Source: Gordonia pseudamarae (GTDB taxonomy: Bacteria; Actinomycetota; Actinomycetes; Mycobacteriales; Mycobacteriaceae). From it: 64,000 nt of DNA. Positions 26,380 to 35,155 of this stretch are shown here, one piece after another; the first letter of the stretch is position 1; each line of letters opens with the position of its first letter. Below the pieces are notes generated by a model, which searched no databases, was not told the DNA's origin, and was given only the letters and a program-made list of their open reading frames with translations. The stretch is from contig NZ_CP045809.1 of assembly GCF_025273675.1 (NCBI RefSeq), positions 186,001-250,000 of the forward strand, in the 5' to 3' direction. A program made the position numbers and the translations under genes.

Positions 26380-26490
26380 TCCGCTTCGGGCCATACGGGT
26401 CAGGGGATCCGTATGATGTGACGCTGCTAACTGATATTGTCCTCCCGAATATGTGATATCGCATGTTCTTCTGCGGGAGGGAATGGATAC

Positions 26491-28539
26491 ATGACTCGGC
26501 GGCGGGGAGAGCGCCCGAAGATCGGATTTCGAGCGGCGGCGCTGGCAACGGTGTCGGCGGTCGTGGTCGGCCTGGGCGGAGCGGGTGTGGCCACGGCCGA
26601 TCCGACCGGAGGCCCGGCAGGCAAACAGTGGACGGCCACACACGACGGCAAACAAAAGTACGCCGGGGTGAGTGTGCGGACCGACGTCCCGATCCGGATG
26701 AGCGACGGCACCGTCCTGCGGGCCGACATCTACCGTCCCGCGGACGCCCGGCAGCGGCCCGTCGACACCAGGACGCCGGTCATCGTCAACCTGACCCCGT
26801 ACACCAAACTGCTCACCTCGCTGGGGTCGGCGGTCATCCAGCACCCGGTGCTCGAGCCGTTCCTGGATCAGGTCCTGTCCAAGGTGCGCCTGACCGGCCC
26901 GTTGCGCGGTGGTGACGACCTGATCGGCACCATCCGCGACAAGGGCATCAAGACGATGATGGTCGATGACAACCTCATTCGCAGCGGCTATACCCAGGTC
27001 GTCGTCGACGTGCGCGGCACCGGTTTCTCCCAGGGCACGTGGGATGTGTTCCGCAGCCGGGAGCAGATGGACACCATCGAGGTCATCAACTGGGCGGCCG
27101 CACAGAAGTGGTCCGACGGCAAGATCGGCATGGCCGGGGTGTCGTATTCGGGGATCAACCAGATTTACGCCGCCAAGATGGCGCCCAAGGCGCTCAAGGC
27201 GATTTTCCCCGTCGAGCCGGGCGGCGACCTGATCCGCGACGTGGTGGCGCCGGGCGGCGGACTCGGTGTCGGGTTCCTGCCGCTGTGGCTGACATTGGTC
27301 AACGCCACCAAGCTGATCCCGAACGTCGCGTCGATGATGAACGGCACCTTCGACTGGAAGTGGCTGGCCGACAGGATGAGTGAGCCGGGCACCTTCTACC
27401 CGCAACTTCTCGCAGCGCTGACCGTTCCGGATATCGCGTCGATCCCGCCGAATCTGAAGAGCCTGTTGGACGAGAGTTCCGACGAACGTTCGTCGTGGCT
27501 GTCGGGTGCCGACAAGATCACCGTGCCCACCATGATCTATGGCGGCTGGTTCGATCTGTTCACCAACAGCGAGGTGCGGATGTTCAACCGGATCCCGTTG
27601 CCGCCGAACAAGAAGAAGCTGATCATGGGCGACGGCTACCACATCACGATCGGTGCCGGGCAGTTCGGCAAGAACGGCACCCCGTCGCGCCTGGACGTGC
27701 TGCAACGAGCCTGGTTCGACAAGTGGCTCAAGGGCATCGACAACGGTATCGACGAGTACGGGCCGGTGGTCCTGCAGAACGTGGGCGACAACTGGATCAC
27801 CGCCGACCAGTTCCCGCGCGCCGGAATGCACCGTCAGCGCCTATATCTGAGCGACAGGCGTTCGGGCACGGCACCGTACGCGGTGCGCGACGGATCGCTC
27901 ACGACCGCGAAGGTGAACTCGCGTGGGCGACTAACTGTCTCGCCGGGTCTGGCGACCGTCTGTTCCCGTGACAGTGCGCAGCAGACGATCGGTGTCGTCG
28001 CCGTCCTCCCGGTGTGTTCGGACGATGCACGGTTCTCCGAGCGTGACGCGCTCACCTTCACCAGTGCCCCCGTGGCCACCACCCGCAGCGTGTCCGGCTA
28101 CACCAACGTGCGGCTGAACACGGTGCTCGACGCCACCGACGGCTACTGGGTGGCCACCCTCAACGATGTTGCGCCGGACGGTACGTCCAAGGTGCTCGCA
28201 TCCGGTCAGCTGGTCGCGTCGCTGCGTGACTACGACGCCGCCAAGTCGGAGTTCGCCCCCAACGGCGACGTCATCGACCCGCACCTCACGATGACGCTGA
28301 GTGCACGGCAACCGGTCACTCCGGGTAGGCCGGTGACCGTCGACATCGGTCTGCTGCCCACCGAGGCAAAGATCAGGGCCGGGCACCGGCTCCGCGTCGA
28401 CGTGTTCGCGATGAACCTGCCGCGCGGTCTGCCGTTGCGTCCGTTGCTCAACGCCTCCCAGCTCAGGCCGCAGCACATTCGGCTCGACCCCGATCGGCCG
28501 AGCTTTGTGAACCTGCCGATTTCGAAACCCCTGGGCTGA
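26491..28539 (+). CDS. Secreted CocE/NonD-family (S15) hydrolase
   Basis: A 682-residue serine hydrolase. A signal peptide ends at about VATADP (residues 38-43). The catalytic domain has DVRGTGFSQGTWD, the nucleophile elbow MAGVSYSGINQ (Ser about 217), MIYGGWFDLFTN with the acidic residue, and a His in DGYHITIG. The C-terminal half is the jelly-roll domain of the X-Pro dipeptidyl-peptidase/cocaine-esterase family. Substrate could be an ester, acyl ester or peptide; sequence alone does not decide. GGGAGG at 26475-26480 supports ATG 26491. No partner gene is obvious; the MarR gene downstream is 157 bases away. Confidence 0.85.
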   Translation: MTRRRGERPKIGFRAAALATVSAVVVGLGGAGVATADPTGGPAGKQWTATHDGKQKYAGVSVRTDVPIRMSDGTVLRADIYRPADARQRPVDTRTPVIVNLTPYTKLLTSLGSAVIQHPVLEPFLDQVLSKVRLTGPLRGGDDLIGTIRDKGIKTMMVDDNLIRSGYTQVVVDVRGTGFSQGTWDVFRSREQMDTIEVINWAAAQKWSDGKIGMAGVSYSGINQIYAAKMAPKALKAIFPVEPGGDLIRDVVAPGGGLGVGFLPLWLTLVNATKLIPNVASMMNGTFDWKWLADRMSEPGTFYPQLLAALTVPDIASIPPNLKSLLDESSDERSSWLSGADKITVPTMIYGGWFDLFTNSEVRMFNRIPLPPNKKKLIMGDGYHITIGAGQFGKNGTPSRLDVLQRAWFDKWLKGIDNGIDEYGPVVLQNVGDNWITADQFPRAGMHRQRLYLSDRRSGTAPYAVRDGSLTTAKVNSRGRLTVSPGLATVCSRDSAQQTIGVVAVLPVCSDDARFSERDALTFTSAPVATTRSVSGYTNVRLNTVLDATDGYWVATLNDVAPDGTSKVLASGQLVASLRDYDAAKSEFAPNGDVIDPHLTMTLSARQPVTPGRPVTVDIGLLPTEAKIRAGHRLRVDVFAMNLPRGLPLRPLLNASQLRPQHIRLDPDRPSFVNLPISKPLG

Positions 28540-28638
28540 AAGACTTTTCGACTGGGTGGGGAGTGGCCGGGTGGGAACGGGTACGGCGGCCCACACGGCT
28601 GTCGGCTGTCGGAATGCGGAGGGGTCCGGACACGTGTG

Positions 28639-28666
28639 CATAGATTCTTTATATAAAAAGACTATG
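28639..28666. promoter_or_regulatory. Imperfect palindrome upstream of marR, likely operator
   Basis: A 28-bp AT-rich dyad: CATAG (28639-28643) pairs with CTATG (28662-28666), and an inner TTTATATAAA block is itself palindromic. It stands out in GC-rich DNA and lies about 30 bases upstream of the MarR start, where MarR dimers commonly bind to repress their own promoter. Its TATATAAA core may double as the -10 region. The operator role is inferred. Confidence 0.5.
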
Positions 28667-28696
28667 TATCCTGTTCGGATCCCTTACACTCGGAGC

Positions 28697-29161
28697 GTGA
28701 CCCGCGAAATGGAAATACCGGACACGCTGCTCGGTACGGTGGGCAATGCCGAGCTGGCGGATACGATCTTCGCGCTGCTGAGCGCGATGCTCCGGCACCG
28801 GCCGCGCGAGATGAGTATGACCTCGTCCTCGACGCTGTCGGCGCTGTTCACCGACGGCCCGATGCGGGTCACCGCCCTCGCCGCCCGGCAGGGGGTCACG
28901 CAGCCAACGATGACCACCCTGGTGCACTCGCTCGAACGCGACGGCCTGGTGGTGCGGCGGGCTGACCCCGCCGACGGCCGGGCCTCCCTGGTCAAGCTCA
29001 CCGAAAGCGGCGCCGAGCTGGTCCGCGCCCGTCGGCGCGAGTACACCGAGATCGCCGAGGGCTATGTGCGGATGCTCGCCGACGACGATCGCAGGGCACT
29101 GGCCGACGCGGTGCCGGCGATCAGGGCACTCGAGTCACTGATGCGCGGTGAACGGTCCTGA
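28697..29161 (+). CDS. MarR-family transcriptional regulator
   Basis: A 154-residue winged-helix regulator. The helix-turn-helix reads MRVTALAARQGVTQPTMTTL and the wing RRADPADGRASLVKLTESG, both typical of MarR. The start is uncertain: GTG 28697 gives the usual family length, ATG 28709 and ATG 28664 are in frame, but the last would overlap the palindrome. MarR proteins bind small ligands such as phenolics or antibiotics and release DNA. The gene is alone on the plus strand and converges on the alcohol dehydrogenase gene; the CocE-type hydrolase upstream is a candidate target, but autoregulation is the only role the sequence suggests. Confidence 0.85.
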   Translation: MTREMEIPDTLLGTVGNAELADTIFALLSAMLRHRPREMSMTSSSTLSALFTDGPMRVTALAARQGVTQPTMTTLVHSLERDGLVVRRADPADGRASLVKLTESGAELVRARRREYTEIAEGYVRMLADDDRRALADAVPAIRALESLMRGERS

Positions 29162-29213
29162 CCTGCGGCACCCGACCCCGTCGGCCCGGTGAACGACAGT
29201 CCGATGACCGACG

Positions 29214-30257
29214 CTAGTCCGGGACCACCACGGCCCGGCCACGCAGAGTGCCCGCGGCCAGCCGCCGGTATGCCTCCAATCCGTCGTCGAGACCGAACCT
29301 CTCGGTCTCGACCCGCACAACTCCGTCCCGGGCCAGGTCGAGCACCTCGATGAGCTCGCTCCGTGAGCCCCAGTAGGGCGCCCGGACCGACACCTCGTAC
29401 GGCTGTGCGAAGAAGCCGACCTTGGCGGCGGCCACCCCGTCGCCGATGCCGACGATGGTGACGTCGCCGAGCACCCCGACCATGGCCATCGCCATGTCGA
29501 TGGTCGGCTGGTATCCGACGAAGTCGAAGACCGCCGTCGCGCCCTGCTTCCCGGTGAACTTGCGGACCTCGGCGACGGTGTCCTCGTTGCTGAGCACAGC
29601 CTCGTGGGCCCCGACCTCCTTCGCGAACGCCAGCTTGTCCTCGGAGACGTCGACGGCGATGATCCGGGAGGCGGTGAGGTGGCGCAGCAACTGGATCCCG
29701 ACATGCCCGAGTCCGCCCGCGCCGATGACGACGGCGGTGGTGCCACCGACCAGTTTGGGCAGCGAGGCCTTGATCGCGTGATACGGGGTCAGACCGGCGT
29801 CGGTGAGCGCCACCGAGCCGACCGGATCGAGGTCTCCGAGTGGCACGAGGTGGCGGGGGTCATCGACGAGCAGATATTCGGCCATGGCGCCGTCGGTGCC
29901 GAGCCCCGGCGGTGTGATGGACAGTTCGGCCGCGTTCAGGCAATAGTTCTCCTGACCTTCGGCGCACCGGTAGCAGGTGCCGCAGCCCCACGGCCCGTAC
30001 ACCGCGACCGCCGTTCCCTCGGACACCGTCCGTACGCCGGAACCCACCTCGGCGATCACTCCGACGCCCTCGTGACCGAGTGTCATCGGCAATGGGTAGT
30101 CGAATGCCCCGGCCGGGGCGTTGAGCACGAAGTCATCGGAATGGCAGGCCCCGGCGGCGGTGATCTTGAGCAGCACCTGTCCGGGGCCTGGCGTGGGCTT
30201 GTCCACCTCACGCAATTCGGGGGGTTGTCCGGGGGCAATGAACTGGATCGCCTTCAT
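29214..30257 (-). CDS. Zinc-dependent alcohol dehydrogenase
   Basis: A 347-residue medium-chain dehydrogenase. Catalytic zinc ligands appear as GACHSDD and GHEGVGVIAEVGSG, the structural zinc as CGTCYRCAEGQENYC, and the dinucleotide site as VIGAGGLGHVGIQLL followed by an acidic Asp in IIAVDVSEDK, which favours NAD over NADP. ATG 30257 (MKAIQFIAPG) matches the family start and has GAGAGG upstream; an in-frame ATG at 30275 has no ribosome site. It oxidises primary or aromatic alcohols in related actinobacteria. The gene lies downstream of helR (136-bp gap) on the same strand and may be independent of it. Confidence 0.9.
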   Translation of the reverse strand: MKAIQFIAPGQPPELREVDKPTPGPGQVLLKITAAGACHSDDFVLNAPAGAFDYPLPMTLGHEGVGVIAEVGSGVRTVSEGTAVAVYGPWGCGTCYRCAEGQENYCLNAAELSITPPGLGTDGAMAEYLLVDDPRHLVPLGDLDPVGSVALTDAGLTPYHAIKASLPKLVGGTTAVVIGAGGLGHVGIQLLRHLTASRIIAVDVSEDKLAFAKEVGAHEAVLSNEDTVAEVRKFTGKQGATAVFDFVGYQPTIDMAMAMVGVLGDVTIVGIGDGVAAAKVGFFAQPYEVSVRAPYWGSRSELIEVLDLARDGVVRVETERFGLDDGLEAYRRLAAGTLRGRAVVVPD

Positions 30258-30393
30258 CGCGGGATTGCCTCTCATTGTCGACAGTCGTCCTGCTCACCGG
30301 TCTACCCGCCCATGCGCGTGCGCGCATGGGTTTGGGATCGGAATGGGGTGTCTTTAGGGTCGTAGGTCCCAGGCCGGTGACCCCGCTCCGCGA

Positions 30394-32523
30394 TCAGCTC
30401 AGGATCACCAACCGCTGCGTGGCGCGGGTCATCGCCACATACCTGTCGACGGCGCCGGCCACCCCGGCGCCGAACGACTCGGGCCGCACCAGCACCACCA
30501 GATCGAACTCCAGGCCTTTGGCGGTGCCCGGGGTGAAGGTCCTGATCCGGGGGTGGTGTGCCGGACCGGATCCACCTATCACACAACCGGTTCCATCGGG
30601 ATTCTCGCGGAGCCACGCATCGAGCACGGCGTCCAGGTCATCGATCCCGGCCCGGATCACCGGGAGCCCGGACGACCGGATCGACCGGGGCACATTGGCG
30701 TCGGGAACGGCTGCCCGGATCAGCGGCTCGGCCTCGGCCATGATCTCGACCGGGGTGCGGTAGTTGACCGACAGACCGGCCACCGCGATGTGGCGCAACC
30801 CGACCCGTCCGAGCCGGGCGGTCCACGACTCGGTGAACCCGTCGCGCGCTTGTGCCCGATCGCCGACAACTGTGAAACTGCGTGCCGGACAACGGCTGAT
30901 CAGCATCTGCCACTGGGCGTCGGTGAGTTCCTGGGCCTCGTCGACCACGATATGCGCGAACGGCCCGGCCGTCTCGTCGGGATCGGCGACGGGCGAGACG
31001 GTGTGGTCGTCGAGGGCGTTGCGCAGATCGGCCGAACGTAGCATCGAGGCGACCTGCATCTCGCTGTCGTCGGCGTCGATCACGTCGTCGATGACATCGT
31101 CCATCCGGGCACGTTCGGCGCGGAGTGCGGCGGCGTGGCGGTGCCGGCGCCGGGTGTTCTCGGGATCGCCGATGCGTCGTCGCGCGGCATCGAGCAACGG
31201 CAGATCGGAGGTGGTCCACGCGCCGGGGTCGTCGCGCTGCAGCAGAGTCACTTCGGTGCGGTTCAGCTGCGGCGCACACCTGGCGAGGTAGGCGGGCACC
31301 GACCATAGGTCGCCGACGATGTCGGTCGGGTCCAGCAGGGGCCACGCCCGGTTGAACGCGGTGGTGAGGGCCCTATTGCGGCGTAGCGAGGCGCATGCCC
31401 GGCCGCGCTCGCCGGATTCGACGCCGGGCAAGGATTCCAGCATGATCTCCAGCAGCTTCTCCCACACCGCGTCGCGGGCATCGTTGTGCGTCGCGGCGGG
31501 ATCGGCCTCGGCGAACGCCTCGGCCCAATCGTTGGGCGTGAGTGTCGCCTCACCCCAATATGTTTCGATGCGCAACGCGGTACCCGGGGATTCCTCGTAG
31601 AACCGTACCGCCGGTTCGATCGCTGCCACCATCGCCGCCGACGCCTTCAGTCGTGCGACCTCCGGGTCGGATTCGGCCGCCGCCGACGCCGATTCGGGCA
31701 CCATATCGGCGATCGTGCACGTCAGTACGCCCTGTTCGCCGAGTCCGGGCAGTACGTCGGCCACATACGACAGATACGGCCGGTGCGGCCCCACCACCAG
31801 CACCGAGCCCCGCTGTCCGCTCAACCGCGGGTCCGCGTACAGCAGGTAGGCGGCCCGGTGCAGGGCGACAACGGTTTTGCCCGTTCCCGGCCCGCCGTCG
31901 ACGACGAGGGTCCCCGCCGACCCGGCCCGGATGATCGCGTCCTGGTCGGCGGCGATGGTGCCGAGTACATCCCGCATCTTCTCGCCCCGGCCGCCGCTCA
32001 ACCCTGCCAGGAACGCCGAGTCGCGGTCGAGAACGAGATCGGGTGGTGTGTCGGCGGTCAGCGATTCGTCCCAGAAATCGACAATCGATCCGTGCGACCA
32101 GCGGTAGCGGCGTCTGCTGGTCAGGCCGCGCGGGTCGGCGAGGGTGGCGGTGAAGAACGGTTCGGCCGCTGGTGTGCGCCAATCCACCAGCAACTGCTCA
32201 CCCATCGGATCGGTCAGTCCGAGTCTGCCGATGTAGGTGACGGTTCCGTCGGTGCCGACCATTCGGCCCAGACACAGATCAAGCCCGTACCGCTCGATTG
32301 TGGCCAGCCGGGTGTGGGTGCGGTGGATGTCCATGTCGCGTTCCATCGCATGATGTCCGGCTCCGCCGGGTGCTCTACGCAGGGCGTCGATGCGGGCGGT
32401 CAGGGTGGCGACGGTGTGGCCGAGTGCGGCGTCGATGGCCGCGAAGTGCGCGCCGTCGCCGCCGATGAACCGTGAATCAGATTTGTGGGCAAGGGATTCC
32501 GGGAGATTGAACGCGTGGTTCAT
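30394..32523 (-). CDS. helR: HelR-type RNA polymerase recycling ATPase
   Basis: A 709-residue UvrD-like ATPase. The N-terminal coil and LDLCLGRMVG, YIGRLGLTD, LVDWRTPAAEPFF and SRRRYRW stretches are those of the HelR branch of HelD proteins. Walker A is DGGPGTGKTVV (about 209-219), the DEAQE box reads VVDEAQELTDAQW and late motifs include KGLEFDLVVLV and YVAMTRATQRLVIL. HelR removes stalled or rifamycin-bound RNA polymerase from DNA and gives rifamycin resistance in Streptomyces and Mycobacterium abscessus. ATG 32523 is chosen because GAGGAG precedes it and the upstream extension contains the regulatory palindrome. A rifamycin-associated-element-like sequence lies 52 bases upstream, which strongly supports the call. 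Confidence 0.9.
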   Translation of the reverse strand: MNHAFNLPESLAHKSDSRFIGGDGAHFAAIDAALGHTVATLTARIDALRRAPGGAGHHAMERDMDIHRTHTRLATIERYGLDLCLGRMVGTDGTVTYIGRLGLTDPMGEQLLVDWRTPAAEPFFTATLADPRGLTSRRRYRWSHGSIVDFWDESLTADTPPDLVLDRDSAFLAGLSGGRGEKMRDVLGTIAADQDAIIRAGSAGTLVVDGGPGTGKTVVALHRAAYLLYADPRLSGQRGSVLVVGPHRPYLSYVADVLPGLGEQGVLTCTIADMVPESASAAAESDPEVARLKASAAMVAAIEPAVRFYEESPGTALRIETYWGEATLTPNDWAEAFAEADPAATHNDARDAVWEKLLEIMLESLPGVESGERGRACASLRRNRALTTAFNRAWPLLDPTDIVGDLWSVPAYLARCAPQLNRTEVTLLQRDDPGAWTTSDLPLLDAARRRIGDPENTRRRHRHAAALRAERARMDDVIDDVIDADDSEMQVASMLRSADLRNALDDHTVSPVADPDETAGPFAHIVVDEAQELTDAQWQMLISRCPARSFTVVGDRAQARDGFTESWTARLGRVGLRHIAVAGLSVNYRTPVEIMAEAEPLIRAAVPDANVPRSIRSSGLPVIRAGIDDLDAVLDAWLRENPDGTGCVIGGSGPAHHPRIRTFTPGTAKGLEFDLVVLVRPESFGAGVAGAVDRYVAMTRATQRLVILS

Positions 32524-32574
32524 GCGGTGGTGAACTCCTCGTGGGCTGGGGATCCACGATTGTGCACCACGCGG

Positions 32575-32595
32575 GGGGTCTTGCGGCAAGGCCCC
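32575..32595. promoter_or_regulatory. Rifamycin-associated element (RAE)-like palindrome
   Basis: A 21-bp near-perfect palindrome with core CTTGCGGCAAG (32580-32590), GGGG on the left and CCCC on the right. This agrees with the RAE inverted repeat as I remember it from the promoters of rifamycin-inducible genes (rifamycin phosphotransferase, rox, helR). A -10-like TATATC on the minus strand (32607-32602) lies a few bases before it. Induction by rifamycins is therefore expected. Confidence 0.72.
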
Positions 32596-32635
32596 GTCCG
32601 CGATATACCGTTGAAGGGGAAAGAAATTCTTGGCG

Positions 32636-33958
32636 TCAGCTCCCGACGGCTTCCAGGATCAGATGCAGCGCGGCCGTGACGGTGAGAGCGCGGACGGTGG
32701 CGCGGTCGCCCGGGAACCGGATGGTGTGGGTCCGGGTGGGCGAACCGGACACGGAGATTCCGAAACATACAGTGCCCACGGGCTTTTCCGGAGACCCGCC
32801 ATCGGGGCCGGCGATCCCGGTGGTGGAGACGGCGATGTCGGTGCCCAGGACGCGCCGCGCACCGTCGGCCATCGCCTCGGCCACCTGCTCGCTGACGGCG
32901 CCGTGCTCGGCGATCATCTCGGCCGGTACGCCCAGGACGTTCGTCTTCACCTCGTTCGAGTACGACACCACCCCGCCCGCCGTATACGCCGACGATCCCG
33001 CGCGGTCGGTGAGCCGGGCGGCGACCTTTCCACCGGTGCAGGACTCGGCGGTCCCGATCATCCGTCCCGTCAGGGCGGCGGCCAGCAGGTCGTCGACGGT
33101 GGATCCGTCGGTGGAGAAGATCTGTGCGCGGTGACGGTCGGTCAGCAGATCGACCAGACGCGCGTACGCCCGGCCGCCGGGCGAGCGGGGCTGCGGGGAG
33201 TGTTCGGCAGACCCCGCCACCGGGGAAGAAGGGTCCTCGGCGAACCGGGTGACCATGTCGATTTCGCCGCCCCGGATGCAGGTGGTGATCTCCAGGGAGT
33301 CGAAATCGGGTATCTCGTGCTCGGCCAGACGCAGGGTGTCGGCGAGTTCGGCCTCCGACAGCCGATACGCGCGGATCGTCTCCTCCCGCAACGCCGGCAG
33401 CGCGGCGATGACGTCGGTGAACGCCGGGGTGGCGACGGCGGCCGGCCACATCGCCCGCAGTTCCCGAGGCGGGCCGGGCAGCACGATGATCGCGGGCACC
33501 GAGTCCGTGCGCGAGATGGCGATGCCGGGTGCGGTGCCGGTCGGCGGGATATGCCGCGCGCCGTCCGGGACATACGCCTGTTTGTGCACCCCGGCGGCGG
33601 CGGCCGCGGGCAGCCGGCCGTCGATGCCGCGCCAGCGCCGCAGGATGTCGGTGATGTGCTGTTCGAGTTCCGGGTCGTGCCGCAGCGTGAGTCCGCAGAA
33701 CCCGGCGACGCCCGCGACGGTCAGATCGTCGGCGGTGGGCCCGAGTCCGCCGGTGGTGACGATCAGGTCGACGCCCTCGTCGGCGAGGAACCGCAGTTGC
33801 GCGGTGAGGTCGTCGGGACGGTCGCCGCAGAGGGTGATGTGGGCGACGTCGACGCCGAATCCCAGGAGTTGTTCGGATACCCACGGCCCGTTGCGGTCGG
33901 CGATCCGGCCGGTCAGGACCTCGGTTCCGGTGACGATGATTCCTGCGCGTGCGTTCAC
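32636..33958 (-). CDS. cinA: CinA-family nicotinamide-nucleotide amidase
   Basis: A 440-residue two-domain CinA. The N-terminal MoCF-like domain has AGIIVTGTEVLTGRI and DLIVTTGGLGPTADDLT; the C-terminal amidase domain has GTAESCTGGKVAARLTD, GGVVSYSNEVKTNVLGV and VSTTGIAGPDGGSPEKPVGTV. The C-terminal domain deamidates nicotinamide mononucleotide in pyridine-nucleotide recycling. Length is normal for full CinA. The start is a GTG at 33958. helR follows in the same direction 112 bases later but has its own promoter. A strong hairpin lies upstream at 34005-34040. Confidence 0.93.
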   Translation of the reverse strand: MNARAGIIVTGTEVLTGRIADRNGPWVSEQLLGFGVDVAHITLCGDRPDDLTAQLRFLADEGVDLIVTTGGLGPTADDLTVAGVAGFCGLTLRHDPELEQHITDILRRWRGIDGRLPAAAAAGVHKQAYVPDGARHIPPTGTAPGIAISRTDSVPAIIVLPGPPRELRAMWPAAVATPAFTDVIAALPALREETIRAYRLSEAELADTLRLAEHEIPDFDSLEITTCIRGGEIDMVTRFAEDPSSPVAGSAEHSPQPRSPGGRAYARLVDLLTDRHRAQIFSTDGSTVDDLLAAALTGRMIGTAESCTGGKVAARLTDRAGSSAYTAGGVVSYSNEVKTNVLGVPAEMIAEHGAVSEQVAEAMADGARRVLGTDIAVSTTGIAGPDGGSPEKPVGTVCFGISVSGSPTRTHTIRFPGDRATVRALTVTAALHLILEAVGS

Positions 33959-34004
33959 CCGTCCGAGACTAGCGTTCTGGGGTTATCCGGTACCCCGGAT
34001 ACCG

Positions 34005-34040
34005 ACGACGCCGGTTGAAGCGGACCTCAACCGGCGTCGT
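34005..34040. terminator. 14-bp perfect hairpin, probably the terminator of the secreted-protein gene
   Basis: ACGACGCCGGTTGA (34005-34018) and its exact complement (34027-34040) flank an eight-base loop. It lies just outside the IS481 element. Before the insertion it would have stood about 12 bases after the stop codon of the small secreted protein gene on the minus strand, the right place for a terminator. Confidence 0.7.
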
Positions 34041-34052
34041 GGGTGATCAGGG

Positions 34053-35057
34053 CTAGGTGTACTTCCCCGTGAGGTTGTGAACGCGGTCTGAGGGGACTTG
34101 GCCTCCGATTCCGGTGTGGGGTCGGTGGTGATTGTAGTGGTGCAGCCACGCGGTGTAGGCGGTGGTGCGTTCGGCTTCGCTGGTGTAGGGGCGGGCGTAG
34201 GCCCACTCGGCGGCCAGGGTTCGGTTGAAACGTTCGACCTTCCCGTTCGTCTGCGGCCGATACGGCTTGGTCTTCTTGTGCTTGATCCCGGTCTCGGCCA
34301 GTGCCTGGGCGAACGCGTTGGAGCGGTAGCAGGAACCGTTGTCGGTCATTACCGCGGTCACTTCGACGCCGCGCTCGGCGAAGAACGTGTTGGCGCGCCG
34401 CCAGAATCTGGCCGCGGTCTCTTTCCGTTCGTCGTCGAGGATCTCCGAATACGCCACCCGGGAGTGGTCGTCGACGGCATGGTGCAGGTAGCGGTAGCCC
34501 CGCGAGTGCGGTGCTCCCGAGCGTGCTGCCCGGCCACGGGCCACACCGGCAGTACGGTCCGCGGCCGATCCGCGACCATGAGCACGCCAGCCACCACCGT
34601 CGGGGATTCGGCCTTGCTTCTTGATGTCGACGTGCACGAGTCGTCCGGGCCGGTCGACCTCGTACCGTTTCGGTTTCGGTCTGCGCACCGGTAGTCCGGT
34701 GGCCTGGTCGATGTTCGACAGCAGCGGCATCCGGTAGCGCTCCAGGACCCGACCGACCGTCGAACGCGCGATACCCAGGTGATAGGAGATCCGGTGCGGT
34801 CCCCACCGGCGGGAGTAACGCAGGCAGATGATTCGTCGTTCGGTGCGTCGGGGCAGCCGGGCCGGTGAGCGGGCGGGGCGGGAACTGCGGTCGGTCAGGC
34901 ACTGGCCGGCGCGGTAACGGTCGGCCCACCGCTTGGCCGTGGCCGGCGAACACTGGAACCGTTCGGCAGCGCGCCGCAAAGACCAGCCCTCATCGATGAT
35001 CAGGGAAGCAAGACGGCGACGCCCCTCGGGCGTCAACGGTGCGTTAGCGTGAGTCAC
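34053..35057 (-). CDS. IS481-family transposase
   Basis: A 334-residue DDE transposase. The N-terminal helix-turn-helix reads EGRRRLASLIIDEGWSLRRA and CSPATAKRWADRYRAG. Catalytic residues lie in VHVDIKKQGRI, VMTDNGSCYRSNAF and VERFNRTLAAEW. GTG 35057 (MTHANAPLTPEG) is the family-type start. The frame reads through the terminal inverted repeat and takes its TAG stop from the flanking target duplication (34053-34055), so the last codons depend on the insertion site. No frameshift is seen. Confidence 0.92.
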   Translation of the reverse strand: MTHANAPLTPEGRRRLASLIIDEGWSLRRAAERFQCSPATAKRWADRYRAGQCLTDRSSRPARSPARLPRRTERRIICLRYSRRWGPHRISYHLGIARSTVGRVLERYRMPLLSNIDQATGLPVRRPKPKRYEVDRPGRLVHVDIKKQGRIPDGGGWRAHGRGSAADRTAGVARGRAARSGAPHSRGYRYLHHAVDDHSRVAYSEILDDERKETAARFWRRANTFFAERGVEVTAVMTDNGSCYRSNAFAQALAETGIKHKKTKPYRPQTNGKVERFNRTLAAEWAYARPYTSEAERTTAYTAWLHHYNHHRPHTGIGGQVPSDRVHNLTGKYT

Positions 35058-35154
35058 GAAGACCTCCGTGGCTAGATGGTGAGTGTGGTAACCCACATCC
35101 TGCCCGGAGGTCTTCGCCTTACCTCAGATGTTCACAACGTGTCGGGGAAGTACA
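34058..35154 (-). mobile_element. IS481-family insertion sequence with 6-bp target duplication
   Basis: Inverted repeats of 25 bases (34058-34082 and 35130-35154) share TGTACTTCCCCG and TTGTGAAC and differ at three positions. Both ends are flanked by GCTAGG (34052-34057 and 35155-35160), a six-base target duplication. The element is 1097 bp and carries a full-length transposase, so it looks recent and may be active. Confidence 0.9.
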
Positions 35155-35155
35155 G

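Noticed and set aside
32575..32595. RAE-like palindrome as a terminator of cinA
   Set aside because: There is no T-run on the minus strand after it, it has the specific CTTGC/GCAAG core of RAE, and it lies close to a -10-like box and the helR start. A regulatory element explains it better.
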